Assembly (NCBI GenBank): GCA_021836865.1
Contig: JAKBHH010000027.1
Coordinates: 1-41,090, forward strand
Origin: Acidobacteriota bacterium
GTDB lineage: Bacteria > Acidobacteriota > Terriglobia > Terriglobales > Acidobacteriaceae
Direction: 5' to 3'
Length of the DNA: 41,090 bases
Numbering within the stretch: the stretch's first letter is position 1; each line of letters begins with the position of its first letter. Shown one piece after another: positions 16,493 to 25,760 of this stretch. Below the pieces are notes generated by a model. That model worked only from the letters and a program-made list of their open reading frames with translations, did no database searches and was not told where the DNA came from. Made by a program: the position numbers and the translations under genes.

Positions 16493-18003
16493 AGTTTTCC
16501 CAAGACGGGCGCATGCCGTATCTGCGTCTGGGAGCCCTCACCGCTGCAGCTCTGGCAATTCACGGATACCATCTAGGCGTCGAAGACGGCGAGATTTATG
16601 TGCCGGCCGTGCGCAAGCTCCTTCACCCCAATCTCTATCCCTTTGCGACTGAGTTTTTCACGTCGCACGGGCATCTGTCCCTGTTTGCGCCGATCCTGGC
16701 CGGGTCAGCCCGTTTGACCCATCTTTCGATCGACTGGACTCTCTTCGGGTGGTATGTCGCGAGTATTTTTGGGCTGCTTGCTGCCAGTTGGCTTTTTGTC
16801 TCGGCGTGCTTCCGCTCACCGAGAGCCCGCTGGTGCGCAATGCTGATTGTGACCGCGGTGTTGACGATGCCGGCGACGAATACGGGCCTGCTCCTCGTTG
16901 ACCCGTACTTGACGGCCCGGTCATTTTCGACGCCGTTGACGCTTTTCGCGCTCGCAAGCTTTCTTGAGGCGCGGTACGTGCGAGTGGCGATCGCCATGAT
17001 ACTGACCGCGACGATTCATCCGCAGATGGTCATGTACCTCTTGTTTTTGACGTTTGTCATGTGGGTTACCACACGCCGCAAGAGTCCGGTCCAGCAGCCC
17101 GTTTCAGTGCTCACATCGGCGTTCAGCATCTTGCCCACGGGTTTCCATCTGGCTCCTGCAAGCGGCCCATACCGTGAGGCGCTCTATTCGCGGGATTATT
17201 TTTTCCTCTACAACTGGGCCTGGTACCACTGGCTCGGGATGCTTGGTCCGTTGGCGATCCTGGCTTTTTTCTGGCGGGCAGACCTGCGCGGTGTCAGCGC
17301 CGGCTTCCGACGCATCAGCTTCGCTCTGATTCCCTTCGGCCTTATTTCCATTGCTGCGGCGGCGGTGCTGGCCAGTTCGCGTGACTTCGAAATGTTTGCA
17401 CGCTTGCAGCCTCTGCGGTCATTTCATCTGATTACCCTCGTCTTCGTCCTTCTTGCCGGCGGCGTTTTGGGTGAGTATCTGGCGAAGGGCCGGCCGTGGG
17501 TCATTGCCGCCGTGTCGTTGCCGCTGGCTTCGGGAATGTTCCTTGTGGCGCGACAAACCTACCCCAACAGCGCTCAGATCGAGTGGCCCTCGGCAACCAG
17601 CCCAAACTCCTGGGTGAGAACGTTGCTTTGGATCAGGCGGAATACGCCAGAGAATGCAGTGTTCGCGGTCGATGCAAATTACTTCAGGGATAGCGCGATC
17701 GACGTCCATGGCTTCCGCGCCATCTCCGAGCGGTCTGCGCTGGCAGATCGGTACAAGGACAGCGGTGTGGTCTCACTCTTCCCTGCCCTCGCCGAAGAGT
17801 GGAAGCAGATGAGTGAAGCAACAACCGGCTTGAATCATTTTTCTGCGGAGCAGTTCCGGCAGTTGAGAAGCGAGTACCCGCAGGTTTCCTGGACAGTGAT
17901 CCATGGTTCTGCGCCTTTGAGCATGGACTGTCCGTATCAGCAGGACTCGTTCACCGTCTGCCGGATGCCGAAGCTTTCCGCAACCTCGAGCCCCGGACTT
18001 TGA
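16489..18003 (+). CDS. Polytopic membrane protein B, paralogue of the protein at 14021-15493
   Basis: A 504-residue protein with about ten membrane helices and a soluble C-terminal domain, clearly homologous to the protein at 14021. Shared features, in order: GYHLGVEDGEIYVPAVRK with LHPNLYP (versus GYHPGLEDDHVYLAAIK with LNPRLYP), a DPYLTARSFSTPL loop, a WYHWLGMLGPLAIL segment (versus WYEWLGAVAPLVLF), LQPLRSFHL (versus LQPMRYLHL), and in the tail WIRRNTPENAVFAVDANYF and FRAISERSALADRYKD. Conserved acidic residues in the first loop suggest a GT-C-like transferase. It starts within the stop codon of the GT2 gene, indicating a common transcript and a likely shared pathway. Function unproven. Confidence 0.8.
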   Translation: MKFSQDGRMPYLRLGALTAAALAIHGYHLGVEDGEIYVPAVRKLLHPNLYPFATEFFTSHGHLSLFAPILAGSARLTHLSIDWTLFGWYVASIFGLLAASWLFVSACFRSPRARWCAMLIVTAVLTMPATNTGLLLVDPYLTARSFSTPLTLFALASFLEARYVRVAIAMILTATIHPQMVMYLLFLTFVMWVTTRRKSPVQQPVSVLTSAFSILPTGFHLAPASGPYREALYSRDYFFLYNWAWYHWLGMLGPLAILAFFWRADLRGVSAGFRRISFALIPFGLISIAAAAVLASSRDFEMFARLQPLRSFHLITLVFVLLAGGVLGEYLAKGRPWVIAAVSLPLASGMFLVARQTYPNSAQIEWPSATSPNSWVRTLLWIRRNTPENAVFAVDANYFRDSAIDVHGFRAISERSALADRYKDSGVVSLFPALAEEWKQMSEATTGLNHFSAEQFRQLRSEYPQVSWTVIHGSAPLSMDCPYQQDSFTVCRMPKLSATSSPGL

Positions 18004-18130
18004 TCGAGCGACGAGGCCGCCCGCTTTTCGGGTGTGGCAGGGGCGCAGAGTCTTCAACGCACCGCTTGGCGATTTCAAATCTATCCCGCAGAATGAAGAG
18101 AGAAGTCCCTTCTACCGAGGAAACGGCTAA

Positions 18131-19537
18131 ATGCTGAATTTGTCGCAACGCCTCATCGTTGGCTGTGTTCTACTCGCTGCACTCCTGGCGGGCATGGTGC
18201 GGATCGCGCACGGTGCGCCGTTAACTTCAGGGCAGACTGGGTTGGTGTACGGGATTGTTGTTGTGTTCCTGTTGGTTGAGCTGGGGATGATTCTGCTCGT
18301 GCTGCAACCGGTGCGGCTCCTTGCCCGCGACGCGCGCAAGATTGCCCAGGGCGACCTGGAACACCGGGTGACATGGGTCAGCCGGGACGACTTCGGGGTG
18401 ATTGCCAGCGAACTAAACCGCATTGCCGTTCGCCTGCGTGATCTGCGCGACACCGAAGCGGGCCGCCGCCAGATGGAATTTCAGCTCTCGGACGCAGTCC
18501 TCCAGTCCATTTTTGAGCCTGTGATTGTGACCGACAGCAAGGGCCACGTTTTGAAGGTGAACCAGGCTGCGGCTGAAGTTCTTGGCGAAGCAGCCAAGGA
18601 TCGCATGGCCCTTACAACCACGCCGGGGGGCGATAAAATTCTGAGCGCGATACGAGATGCGGTTGCGATGCAGAAAGCTGTGGCCGCGGAAGGCGACGCT
18701 GCGATGCTTCCCATGCGCATTGGAAAGCAGGCGCGGAGTTACCGACTGCGGACAACCCCCATGCGCGACTCGGAGGGACGCCTCTTGGGCACCGTAACCA
18801 CGCTGGAAGACGTGACGACTCTGCAGGACACAGATCGCTTCAAGACACAATTCATATCCGTAGCCAGCCGAAAGCTGCGCGGTCCGTTGCTGCAGTTGCG
18901 ACGCGGACTCTATGCGCTGATGCAGGGCTACGGAGGCCCACTGACTTCGCTTCAGAGCGACCTGGTGAGTGAAGCGGGTGGGCAATCAGAGAAACTCAAT
19001 GATCTGATGGCCGATCTGATTGAAGTAGCCGAGTTGGACACCGGAAAGCGCGAGATGAATCTCGAAAGGCTGAGGCCGTATGCACTGCTGAATGAAGTGC
19101 GCGATCGCTATTGCGACGAAGCTGCGGAAAAGCAGATTCGCCTGGAAGTGAGCGCCTTTGCGGATCTTTCGGTGGTGCAGGCGGATCACCGCGCCGCTCG
19201 CTCGATTCTCGACAATTTGCTCTCCAATGCCCTGCGCTACACGCCGGCCGGGGGGGAAATCGTACTGGCGGCAGAGGAAATCAAGGACTTTGTCCAGTTC
19301 AGTGTGCGGGACACCGGGCGCGGAATTGAGGCCGAACGACTCAGCACAATCTTCGATCGGTTCAATGCATTCTCTGACGCCGGCACAGGAATGGGCCTCG
19401 CGCTTGTGCGGCGACTGGTTGAGTCCCTCGGGGGGCAAATTGCGGTTGAGAGTCGCCTGGGCCATGGCACGACCTTCCGGTTCACTCTGCCTGTCGCGGT
19501 GCTTGATAGCGTACATCATCCTGTTGAGGTGGGTTGA
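18131..19537 (+). CDS. Histidine-kinase-like sensor lacking the H-box histidine
   Basis: A 468-residue membrane protein with two membrane spans (about 8-26 and 38-58), a HAMP linker (about 58-112, VRLLARDARKIAQGDLEHRV), a PAS domain (about 118-230), a dimerisation helix region (about 236-305) and a HATPase_c domain (about 345-460). The ATPase part looks intact: ILDNLLSNALRYTP (N box), VRDTGRGIE (G1) and GTGMGLALVRRL (G2). The H-box reads SVASRKLRGPL where kinases have SxxSHELRTPL: residue 247 is Arg (codon CGA at 18869), the neighbouring Glu is Lys, and the Thr is Gly. Autophosphorylation at the usual site is therefore impossible. GAGGAAA precedes the ATG. The stand-alone KdpD sensor domain gene begins 3 bases after the stop. 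Confidence 0.88.
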   Translation: MLNLSQRLIVGCVLLAALLAGMVRIAHGAPLTSGQTGLVYGIVVVFLLVELGMILLVLQPVRLLARDARKIAQGDLEHRVTWVSRDDFGVIASELNRIAVRLRDLRDTEAGRRQMEFQLSDAVLQSIFEPVIVTDSKGHVLKVNQAAAEVLGEAAKDRMALTTTPGGDKILSAIRDAVAMQKAVAAEGDAAMLPMRIGKQARSYRLRTTPMRDSEGRLLGTVTTLEDVTTLQDTDRFKTQFISVASRKLRGPLLQLRRGLYALMQGYGGPLTSLQSDLVSEAGGQSEKLNDLMADLIEVAELDTGKREMNLERLRPYALLNEVRDRYCDEAAEKQIRLEVSAFADLSVVQADHRAARSILDNLLSNALRYTPAGGEIVLAAEEIKDFVQFSVRDTGRGIEAERLSTIFDRFNAFSDAGTGMGLALVRRLVESLGGQIAVESRLGHGTTFRFTLPVAVLDSVHHPVEVG

Positions 19538-19540
19538 ACG

Positions 19541-20662
19541 ATGGCTGAGATCAAGGTTGAGCGTTCACCGGAACCGGCGCGGCTGCGTATTTACATCGGC
19601 GCAGCCCCGGGCGTAGGCAAGACCTTCCACATGCTGGAAGACGCGCATTTGAAACGCAAACAAGGCCTGGACATCGTGATTGGCCTTGTGGAACCGCATG
19701 GACGCGCAGAAACCGCATCAAAAATCGGGGATATTGAGGTGGTTCCGCTGCGGGTGATTCCGTATCGCGGCGTCGAACTCAAGGAGATGGACGTCGACGC
19801 GATTCTTGCGCGGCGACCACACACCGTAATCGTGGATGAACTCGCGCACACGAACGTTCCCGGAAGCAAGAATCGAAAACGATATGAGGATGTGCTGGAA
19901 CTGCTGGACGCCGGCATCAATGTGATGACGGCGGTGAATATACAGCATCTGGAGACGCTCAATGACGCCGTAAACCGCTCGGCGAACACGGTAATCCGCG
20001 AGACCGTTCCCGACAGCTTCTTCAAGCGTGCCGATGAGGTGGTGAACGTCGACGTGACGGTGGAAGAACTTCGGCTGCGCCTGCGCGAAGGCAAGATTTA
20101 TGCTCCCGAGAAGGTGGAGCAGTCGCTAGCCAATTTTTTCCGCAAGGGCAACCTGAACCTTCTGCGGGAACTCTCGTTGCGCACGACCGCGGAGCAGGTT
20201 AGCAAGAGGGCCTCGGACTACCGGCGAACCCAGGGTCTGGAACAGGCGCCCATCCCCGAAAAGGTCATGGTGTGCCTGAGCACACGGCCCGGTACTGAGC
20301 GATTGCTGCGTGTCGGGGCCAGAGTGGCAGGACGTCTGGCCGGCAACTGGTATGCCGTGTACGTAGCGCGCCCGGACGACAAGGGCCACAACGATCCAGA
20401 GGCGCACGCGAGGCTGCAGGATTACCAGCGGATGGCGCGTGACCTGGGCGCCCAGGTGGTAAACCTGACAGACAAGAATGTCTCTGATGCGCTGATCCGC
20501 TATGCACAGCAGGAGAGTATCTCCCATGTGATCTTTGGGCAACCTGTGCGGTCGCGCTGGGATATTCTGCTCCGGGGCTCGGTGCTGAATCGGTTTCTCG
20601 CCGAGGTGCGGGATGTGTCAGTACAGGTGGTACCGATGCAAAAACCTCTGCGGCGCAGCTGA
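19541..20662 (+). CDS. Stand-alone KdpD sensor protein (KdpD domain plus Usp domain, no kinase)
   Basis: A 373-residue protein equal to the cytoplasmic N-terminal half of KdpD. The KdpD domain (about 12-220) has the Walker A motif GAAPGVGKTFHM, Walker B VIVDELAHTNVPG, and the downstream NVMTAVNIQHLETLND and VDVTVEELRLRLREGKIY blocks. A universal-stress-protein-like domain follows (about 240-365, VMVCLSTRPGTERLL to VIFGQP). The membrane and histidine-kinase domains of normal KdpD (about 900 residues) are missing. The Usp stretch STR-x20-WYAVY only partly matches the c-di-AMP-binding SxS-x20-FTAxY motif described for Staphylococcus aureus KdpD. No kdpFABC or kdpE is nearby. It sits 3 bases behind the kinase-dead sensor, so together they may form a split KdpD-like sensor. 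Confidence 0.9.
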   Translation: MAEIKVERSPEPARLRIYIGAAPGVGKTFHMLEDAHLKRKQGLDIVIGLVEPHGRAETASKIGDIEVVPLRVIPYRGVELKEMDVDAILARRPHTVIVDELAHTNVPGSKNRKRYEDVLELLDAGINVMTAVNIQHLETLNDAVNRSANTVIRETVPDSFFKRADEVVNVDVTVEELRLRLREGKIYAPEKVEQSLANFFRKGNLNLLRELSLRTTAEQVSKRASDYRRTQGLEQAPIPEKVMVCLSTRPGTERLLRVGARVAGRLAGNWYAVYVARPDDKGHNDPEAHARLQDYQRMARDLGAQVVNLTDKNVSDALIRYAQQESISHVIFGQPVRSRWDILLRGSVLNRFLAEVRDVSVQVVPMQKPLRRS

Positions 20663-20765
20663 ACCGGCTTTTCAGCGCCGAATGATCTCTTGACCGGCAC
20701 AACATCCACGTGAAAAAGTGGGGTTGCGCAGAGCTGCCGTGGGCACTAAGGAAAGCGAGCCAGCC

Positions 20766-21827
20766 GTGAACCGTCCGCCACGCATGAGTGACGTTGCCAA
20801 GCTTGCCGGCGTCGGCACGATGACTGTGTCCCGTGTATTGAGCGGCAGCGTTCGCGTCAGCGAGGAAACCTCCAAGCGAGTATATGATGCAATCACGGCG
20901 CTGAATTACCGGCCCAATGAGGTGGCTCGCGCCTTACGCGACCAGCGCTCGCATCAAATCGGTATCATCGTACCGAATCTTATGGATCCGTTTTTTGCGA
21001 TCTGCGCTCAAACGGCCAGCGTCGTTGCCAAGGAACATGCCTACTCCGTGATTATTGCTACCGCGGATGAGGATGTGGACATCGAGTACGACGAAGCAGT
21101 GCGTATGCTACGCCGCCAGGTGGAGGGATTTGTCATCATTCCCGCCGCGGGTGGAGTCTCGCGGATTTCCGGCACGGAATTCAACCGAACGCCGATTGTG
21201 ACGCTTGACCGGCCCATTGAAAACGGGAGCTTTGACAGCGTTGTGGTTGAAAACAAGTTCGGCGCGCAACTAGGCGTAAATCACCTCATTCAGCACGGTC
21301 ACAGCAACATTGTTTTCTTCGGCCTCTCACGCGGCCTCTACACCATCAAGGCACGATTTGAAGGTTATCGTGAGGCGATGAAGAAGGCAGCTCTGAAGCA
21401 GGAGGCCTGTTTCGGCAATGCGACGCAGGCGGAGATGCTGGTCACTCTGCGCGCGGTTCTGGACCGCAAGAATCCGCCGACTGCAATCTTCTGCAGCAAC
21501 AACCTGCTGACACGGAATGCGATCCATGCGCTTTCCAGTCTCAAGGTGCGCATACCGGAGCAGGTTGCTCTGGTGGGATTCGATGACTTTGAGACTGCCA
21601 ATATTCTCAGTCCAGCGGTGACGGTGGTACGTCAACCAATCACCGACATGGCGCGCATGGGCGCCAACATTCTGTTTTCTCGTTTGTTGAATGGTGACAC
21701 TGCCGACCGGGGCAAGCGGATCGTTCTTCCAGTTGAGCTGGTGATCCGGGAGTCATGCGGACTGCGCCACAAGATCATGACCCAGCGCAGGCTGGAAGAT
21801 CCGGAAGGCCTCCTGGTTCAACCCTGA
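20766..21827 (+). CDS. LacI-family transcriptional regulator
   Basis: A 353-residue regulator. The N-terminal helix-turn-helix reads MSDVAKLAGVGTMTVSRVLS, followed by the hinge (RVYDAITALNYRPNEVARAL) and a periplasmic-binding-protein-like effector domain with IGIIVPNLMDPFF, FVIIPAAGG, GFDDFETANILSPAVTVV. Effectors of this family are usually sugars. The GTG at 20766 (VNRPPRM) is preferred because AAGGAAAG lies about 10 bases upstream; an earlier GTG at 20718 exists. It is convergent with the GH2 gene (46 bases between stops), and the receptor gene 4 kb away carries LacI-type operators, so it is a likely regulator of the nearby carbohydrate-uptake genes (inference). Confidence 0.92.
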   Translation: MNRPPRMSDVAKLAGVGTMTVSRVLSGSVRVSEETSKRVYDAITALNYRPNEVARALRDQRSHQIGIIVPNLMDPFFAICAQTASVVAKEHAYSVIIATADEDVDIEYDEAVRMLRRQVEGFVIIPAAGGVSRISGTEFNRTPIVTLDRPIENGSFDSVVVENKFGAQLGVNHLIQHGHSNIVFFGLSRGLYTIKARFEGYREAMKKAALKQEACFGNATQAEMLVTLRAVLDRKNPPTAIFCSNNLLTRNAIHALSSLKVRIPEQVALVGFDDFETANILSPAVTVVRQPITDMARMGANILFSRLLNGDTADRGKRIVLPVELVIRESCGLRHKIMTQRRLEDPEGLLVQP

Positions 21828-21873
21828 CGGTTGCCACGAGTGCCAGTCTCCGCCGCACTTTTTTGCGAGCCTG

Positions 21874-24800
21874 TCACGACCCTCCGTCCACTTGGGTCGG
21901 GCTCTTCTGGAGATTCCAGCCGCGCAGATCAATCTCCGGTTTTGTGGCGCCCTTCGGAAACGCGATCGTAATGACACGAGACTCTCCCGGCAGCATCGAT
22001 ACGTAGTTCTCGCTATAGTAAGCGGGCAGGATGCGCTGGCATGTGCCGGCATCCATCAGAGTGAGCTTGATGAGCAGAGCCGGGACACTGCCTGTGTTCT
22101 CCAGCTTGACGGTCGCGAGCTGCTCCCCGCGCACCTCGCTGAAAGAGGCTGATTCTCTCAATTGAGCTGAGGCCATGCCGTCCAGCTCCCGCAGGGTTGC
22201 CTCTTGCTGCGCCCACCAGTAGAGATTGTCGCTCACCGGCTTGTCCTGGGCGTCGCTGACTTTCAAAGCGATCAATACGGTATGTCCAGGCGCGAGTTTG
22301 TCCAGACTGAGCTTGCCCACAGAAGTGCGTGCATCGGCTGCGGCTTCAATCTGATTGGTCTGGTCACTCATGATTTTTCCTTCGAGGGACAGGACACGAG
22401 TCTCGACTTTGAAGGAACGCGCATCGCCTAAATTGATCAGGTCAATGGAACCGTCTTCCAGATTCAACTGCGCATGGACTGGCTCGCATGCTTTCTGAGT
22501 CCCGTAGAAACTGGACTGCGTGTCATAATCCCAACTCAGGAAGTTCCACTCCATGCTGGGCCAGGCGGGTTGCGTCATCCAGATCATGCGGCCCGAGTTG
22601 GGCTGCCAGAGATGCGCTGCGAAACCCTCGAAGATAGCGCGATGGCCCACATAGTCCAACATCTGCGCCTTGCGTTCGAAGTCTTCAAGACTTGTCGGCG
22701 CGCCAAACTCCGTTTCCATGTGCGCCATAAACGGAGCGACCGCGCCGTTACCGCTCTGGTGCCAATCGTGATAGGCCCAGGTGTCACTGATGGGCCAGCG
22801 GTCCGGCGCAGGAATGAAGGACTTGAGGCTCTCCAAGGTCGGGACGCTGGGAATTCCTAGCTCGACGCTGAATCCGCGGTTGATGCGGTAGTACGTCTCC
22901 AGCGGCTGAAACTGGTAAGGGCCGGAGTTGCGAAGGTTCACCTGGTTCGAGCTGCCCGTGTAGTAGCGCGTATGGTCGAGCGTACGGATCAGATTTGCGA
23001 GACCTTCGTTGATAACGGGCTGCGGAACACCCTCGTTACGGCCGCACCACACAACGATGGAAGGGTGATGGCGAAAGCGAAGGATCGTGTCACGCGCATT
23101 TTCAAGAAACAGTTGGGGATTCTGCGCTTCAAGATTGTAATTTTGCGTCGAATCCCAGAAATCATTCCAGACCATCAGGCCATACTTGTCAGCCAGCGCA
23201 TAGAAGTTCTCCTCGGTGTTCTGCCCCATCCAGTTGCGGATGATGTTAACGTGCGCATCACGATGGAGACGGAAATAGGGCTCGAGGTGCGCAAGGCTGA
23301 CTCGCTTGCGGCTGTCGTCCATACCCCAGTTGCCGCCTCGCGCTGCGATGCGGATACCGTTGACGTTAATTACGAGATCGGTGCCCGGCCAGCCACTGTC
23401 GATGGGACGAATCGAAGGTGAGTTCTCTGCTCCCGGGTCAAGCGATTGTACCCAGGCGTGCCGGAAGTACTCGGGGAGCGACTGGCCGGCGGGCATCTGG
23501 TTCGGCGTTTTGTCGTCGATCTGCCGGATGCCTTGGTGGCTCTCGTCGATCAGCGGAATCGCATTGTCGTATGTGCGGGCAGGCAGCAATTCAACGCGGC
23601 GCAGATGGCCGGATGCATCAAGAAGCGAGGTCTCATAACTCACCTCTCTCATGCCGAACTCAACCTGCTGTTGTGCGCTGGACTGGCCAGCGACTGCAAA
23701 GCTCAAATGCAGAGTGTGCAGCGCGGGCTCACCATAGCCATTGGGCCACCAGAGTCGAGGATGCTGAACCTTGAGTTGGGTAAACTCCGCAGGCTCCAAA
23801 CGCACCACGCTTGCTCCGGTAACGAGCTTCAGATGCCGGGTGATCTTGACGTCGTCGAAACTTGCATTCAGGTCGCCTTCGACCGCTTGATTGCTTGTGT
23901 TCTGGAGCGGTACTTCAATCTCGATGTCCGCTTCGCTTCGGTCAGGTTTGGGTAAAGTTGTGACCACCTGCAAGTCGCCAATCAGGACCATCCCGGAAGC
24001 CGAGAGGGTTACGTCCTGCCAGATTCCCGTGTTGCGGTCGCGAATACCCGGAATCCAGTCCCATCCCTCCGCGGCTGAAAAGGTCGGCCCATCAATGACC
24101 TCGATTCCGCCGTTTTCGCCGGGACCGGCTTTGATTGATTGCTCATGCGCTATGCCCGGATGCGGCGGCGGGCTGACGCGAACCGCGAGCACATTGGGGC
24201 CCGACATGGCGACGAGCGTAGTGACGTCAAAACTGCCGCGAAGGAATGCGCCGGTGAAGGCGCCGAGTCGGTGCCCGTTGAGCCACGCCTCTGCGGCGTA
24301 GTTGACGCCCTCAAAGGTCAACTGAAGCTGGCGCCCGCGCGCCGGTGGCGGCACTTTGAATTCGACACGGTACCAATAGTCCTGATGGGCAAGACCTTCC
24401 GGGATAGCCATGTTGTTGAGGCCGTAATCAGGGTCGGGATAGATGCCGCGGTCAACCATTGTCGTTAAGACGGTGCCGGGCACTGTTGCGGCAAGCCACC
24501 GTTCAGTTGCGAATCCCGGCCTGGAGATTGTCGCGCCATCGGCGCTGACACCGGGTGCAGCGGCGAGCTTCCAGCCACCGCGAATGCGCCAGAGATCGGA
24601 GTCTACAAGTTCCAGCTTGCTCACCGCGAGCGGCAGAGGTTTTGCCAGCGGATGCTGAAATGGCGCCTTCCCTCGCGGAAGCGTCGAGGGGTCCTGTGGT
24701 GCGCTGTAGCCTGCTTGCGCCGAGGTCTGCACGGGCCAATGGCGAGAAGCCTCTTCATACGTTGGCAGTGTAAAGTCGGGCGGAGCCGCGGCAGCAGCAG

Positions 24801-25527
24801 CGATCTGCTCGGACGTCAGTGCGATGCGGTAGATTTTAAGATTGGCAATCTTACCACCGAAGTGTTGAGAGGGGATGGCCTTCACAGAATCCGGGGCCAT
24901 GGCCAACTGAGGTGCCACCGCGCCTTGCGCTGTGTGTCGGGTGAGTATCAGCCTTCCGTCCGAGTAGAGTGTGACGGTTTCTCCGTCGCCTACTGCGACG
25001 GCCTGATGCCAGCCCGCTGAGGACAGGGCCGCCGAGCCAGCAAAGAACTGGTCGGCGCCAGGGGCACATCCGAGCCAGAGGCCAAGGCGATGATTCTGAA
25101 CACCAATGAACCGTGCATCTTCAGCATCAGGGTCACCGATACCTGCTAGCAGCACCGGCCCTGAGAAAGGCTCGGAGGCTTGGAACCAGAAGCTCAGGGT
25201 CCAGGTTTCATTTGCTGTGACGAGACTGTCGCGCCGGTCAGGTTGCTGATTGAGGCCGAGCCTGTTGAGGAGAGCCTCCGTTCGGCTGTCGAGCGGTGAG
25301 GGGGCCGCAAGGGGCTTTACGAGCCCGGGGCCATCCGCAAGGAAGACCGCATTGTATGGGCCATAGTCTTCTGCCGGCGGCTCTTGCGCGGGAACGCGGG
25401 TTGGAAGCAGAACGAAAAAGACGAGCGACGCGAGCAAGAGAAGATGTACTCGCGAGCGAAGGCAATCAGCGTGAACAGGCCTGAACTTCAATGGAGCACC
25501 AACCTTGATGCGCATTATGAGACTCAT
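21874..25527 (-). CDS. Secreted family 2 glycoside hydrolase with N-terminal LamG-like domain (exo-beta-glucosaminidase/mannosidase-like)
   Basis: A 1217-residue exported enzyme. The signal segment (HLLLLASLVFFVLLPTRVPA) ends near residue 47. A concanavalin/LamG-like domain (about 106-240, WTLSFWFQ, WHQAVAVGDGETVTLYSDG, IANLKIYRIALT) is followed by the GH2 sugar-binding domain (DYWYRVEF, EAWLNGHRLG), a beta-sandwich (RLWWPNGYGEP), the catalytic barrel starting ARGGNWG, and C-terminal Ig-like parts. The acid/base Glu is in VVWCGRNEG (about residue 832) and the likely nucleophile in GFSVELGIPS (about 889), both as in exo-beta-D-glucosaminidases. About 75 extra residues lie between the FGMREV strand and the barrel start. 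The nearby LacI and TonB receptor suggest glycan scavenging. The exact substrate is not decidable. Upstream in-frame ATGs make the start uncertain. Confidence 0.88.
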   Translation of the reverse strand: MSLIMRIKVGAPLKFRPVHADCLRSRVHLLLLASLVFFVLLPTRVPAQEPPAEDYGPYNAVFLADGPGLVKPLAAPSPLDSRTEALLNRLGLNQQPDRRDSLVTANETWTLSFWFQASEPFSGPVLLAGIGDPDAEDARFIGVQNHRLGLWLGCAPGADQFFAGSAALSSAGWHQAVAVGDGETVTLYSDGRLILTRHTAQGAVAPQLAMAPDSVKAIPSQHFGGKIANLKIYRIALTSEQIAAAAAAPPDFTLPTYEEASRHWPVQTSAQAGYSAPQDPSTLPRGKAPFQHPLAKPLPLAVSKLELVDSDLWRIRGGWKLAAAPGVSADGATISRPGFATERWLAATVPGTVLTTMVDRGIYPDPDYGLNNMAIPEGLAHQDYWYRVEFKVPPPARGRQLQLTFEGVNYAAEAWLNGHRLGAFTGAFLRGSFDVTTLVAMSGPNVLAVRVSPPPHPGIAHEQSIKAGPGENGGIEVIDGPTFSAAEGWDWIPGIRDRNTGIWQDVTLSASGMVLIGDLQVVTTLPKPDRSEADIEIEVPLQNTSNQAVEGDLNASFDDVKITRHLKLVTGASVVRLEPAEFTQLKVQHPRLWWPNGYGEPALHTLHLSFAVAGQSSAQQQVEFGMREVSYETSLLDASGHLRRVELLPARTYDNAIPLIDESHQGIRQIDDKTPNQMPAGQSLPEYFRHAWVQSLDPGAENSPSIRPIDSGWPGTDLVINVNGIRIAARGGNWGMDDSRKRVSLAHLEPYFRLHRDAHVNIIRNWMGQNTEENFYALADKYGLMVWNDFWDSTQNYNLEAQNPQLFLENARDTILRFRHHPSIVVWCGRNEGVPQPVINEGLANLIRTLDHTRYYTGSSNQVNLRNSGPYQFQPLETYYRINRGFSVELGIPSVPTLESLKSFIPAPDRWPISDTWAYHDWHQSGNGAVAPFMAHMETEFGAPTSLEDFERKAQMLDYVGHRAIFEGFAAHLWQPNSGRMIWMTQPAWPSMEWNFLSWDYDTQSSFYGTQKACEPVHAQLNLEDGSIDLINLGDARSFKVETRVLSLEGKIMSDQTNQIEAAADARTSVGKLSLDKLAPGHTVLIALKVSDAQDKPVSDNLYWWAQQEATLRELDGMASAQLRESASFSEVRGEQLATVKLENTGSVPALLIKLTLMDAGTCQRILPAYYSENYVSMLPGESRVITIAFPKGATKPEIDLRGWNLQKSPTQVDGGS

Positions 25528-25720
25528 CTTAAGGCATGAATTCCGGCTTGCACTTACGGGATTACGGACAAGCATTTGAGAAGGATGCTGAGGGCGAGCG
25601 CCAGCTGAGGGATCGGGTAGAAGCAAACCTGTGGCATATCAGGGATGAAGCGACCGGTTTCTCTCCAGAACCAGCAAACTCGAGTGAGAGACCAGCCATG
25701 CTGCAAGCGATACGACGATG

Positions 25721-25751
25721 TAAAGCCCGGGGCATTCCACCCCGGGCTTTA
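25721..25751 (-). terminator. Terminator of the TonB-dependent receptor gene
   Basis: A perfect 12-base stem (TAAAGCCCGGGG/CCCCGGGCTTTA) with a 7-base loop begins 9 bases beyond the receptor stop codon on the minus strand. A long T-run is absent, but stem quality and position support termination before the GH2 gene. Confidence 0.75.
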
Positions 25752-25760
25752 CGCGGCGAC

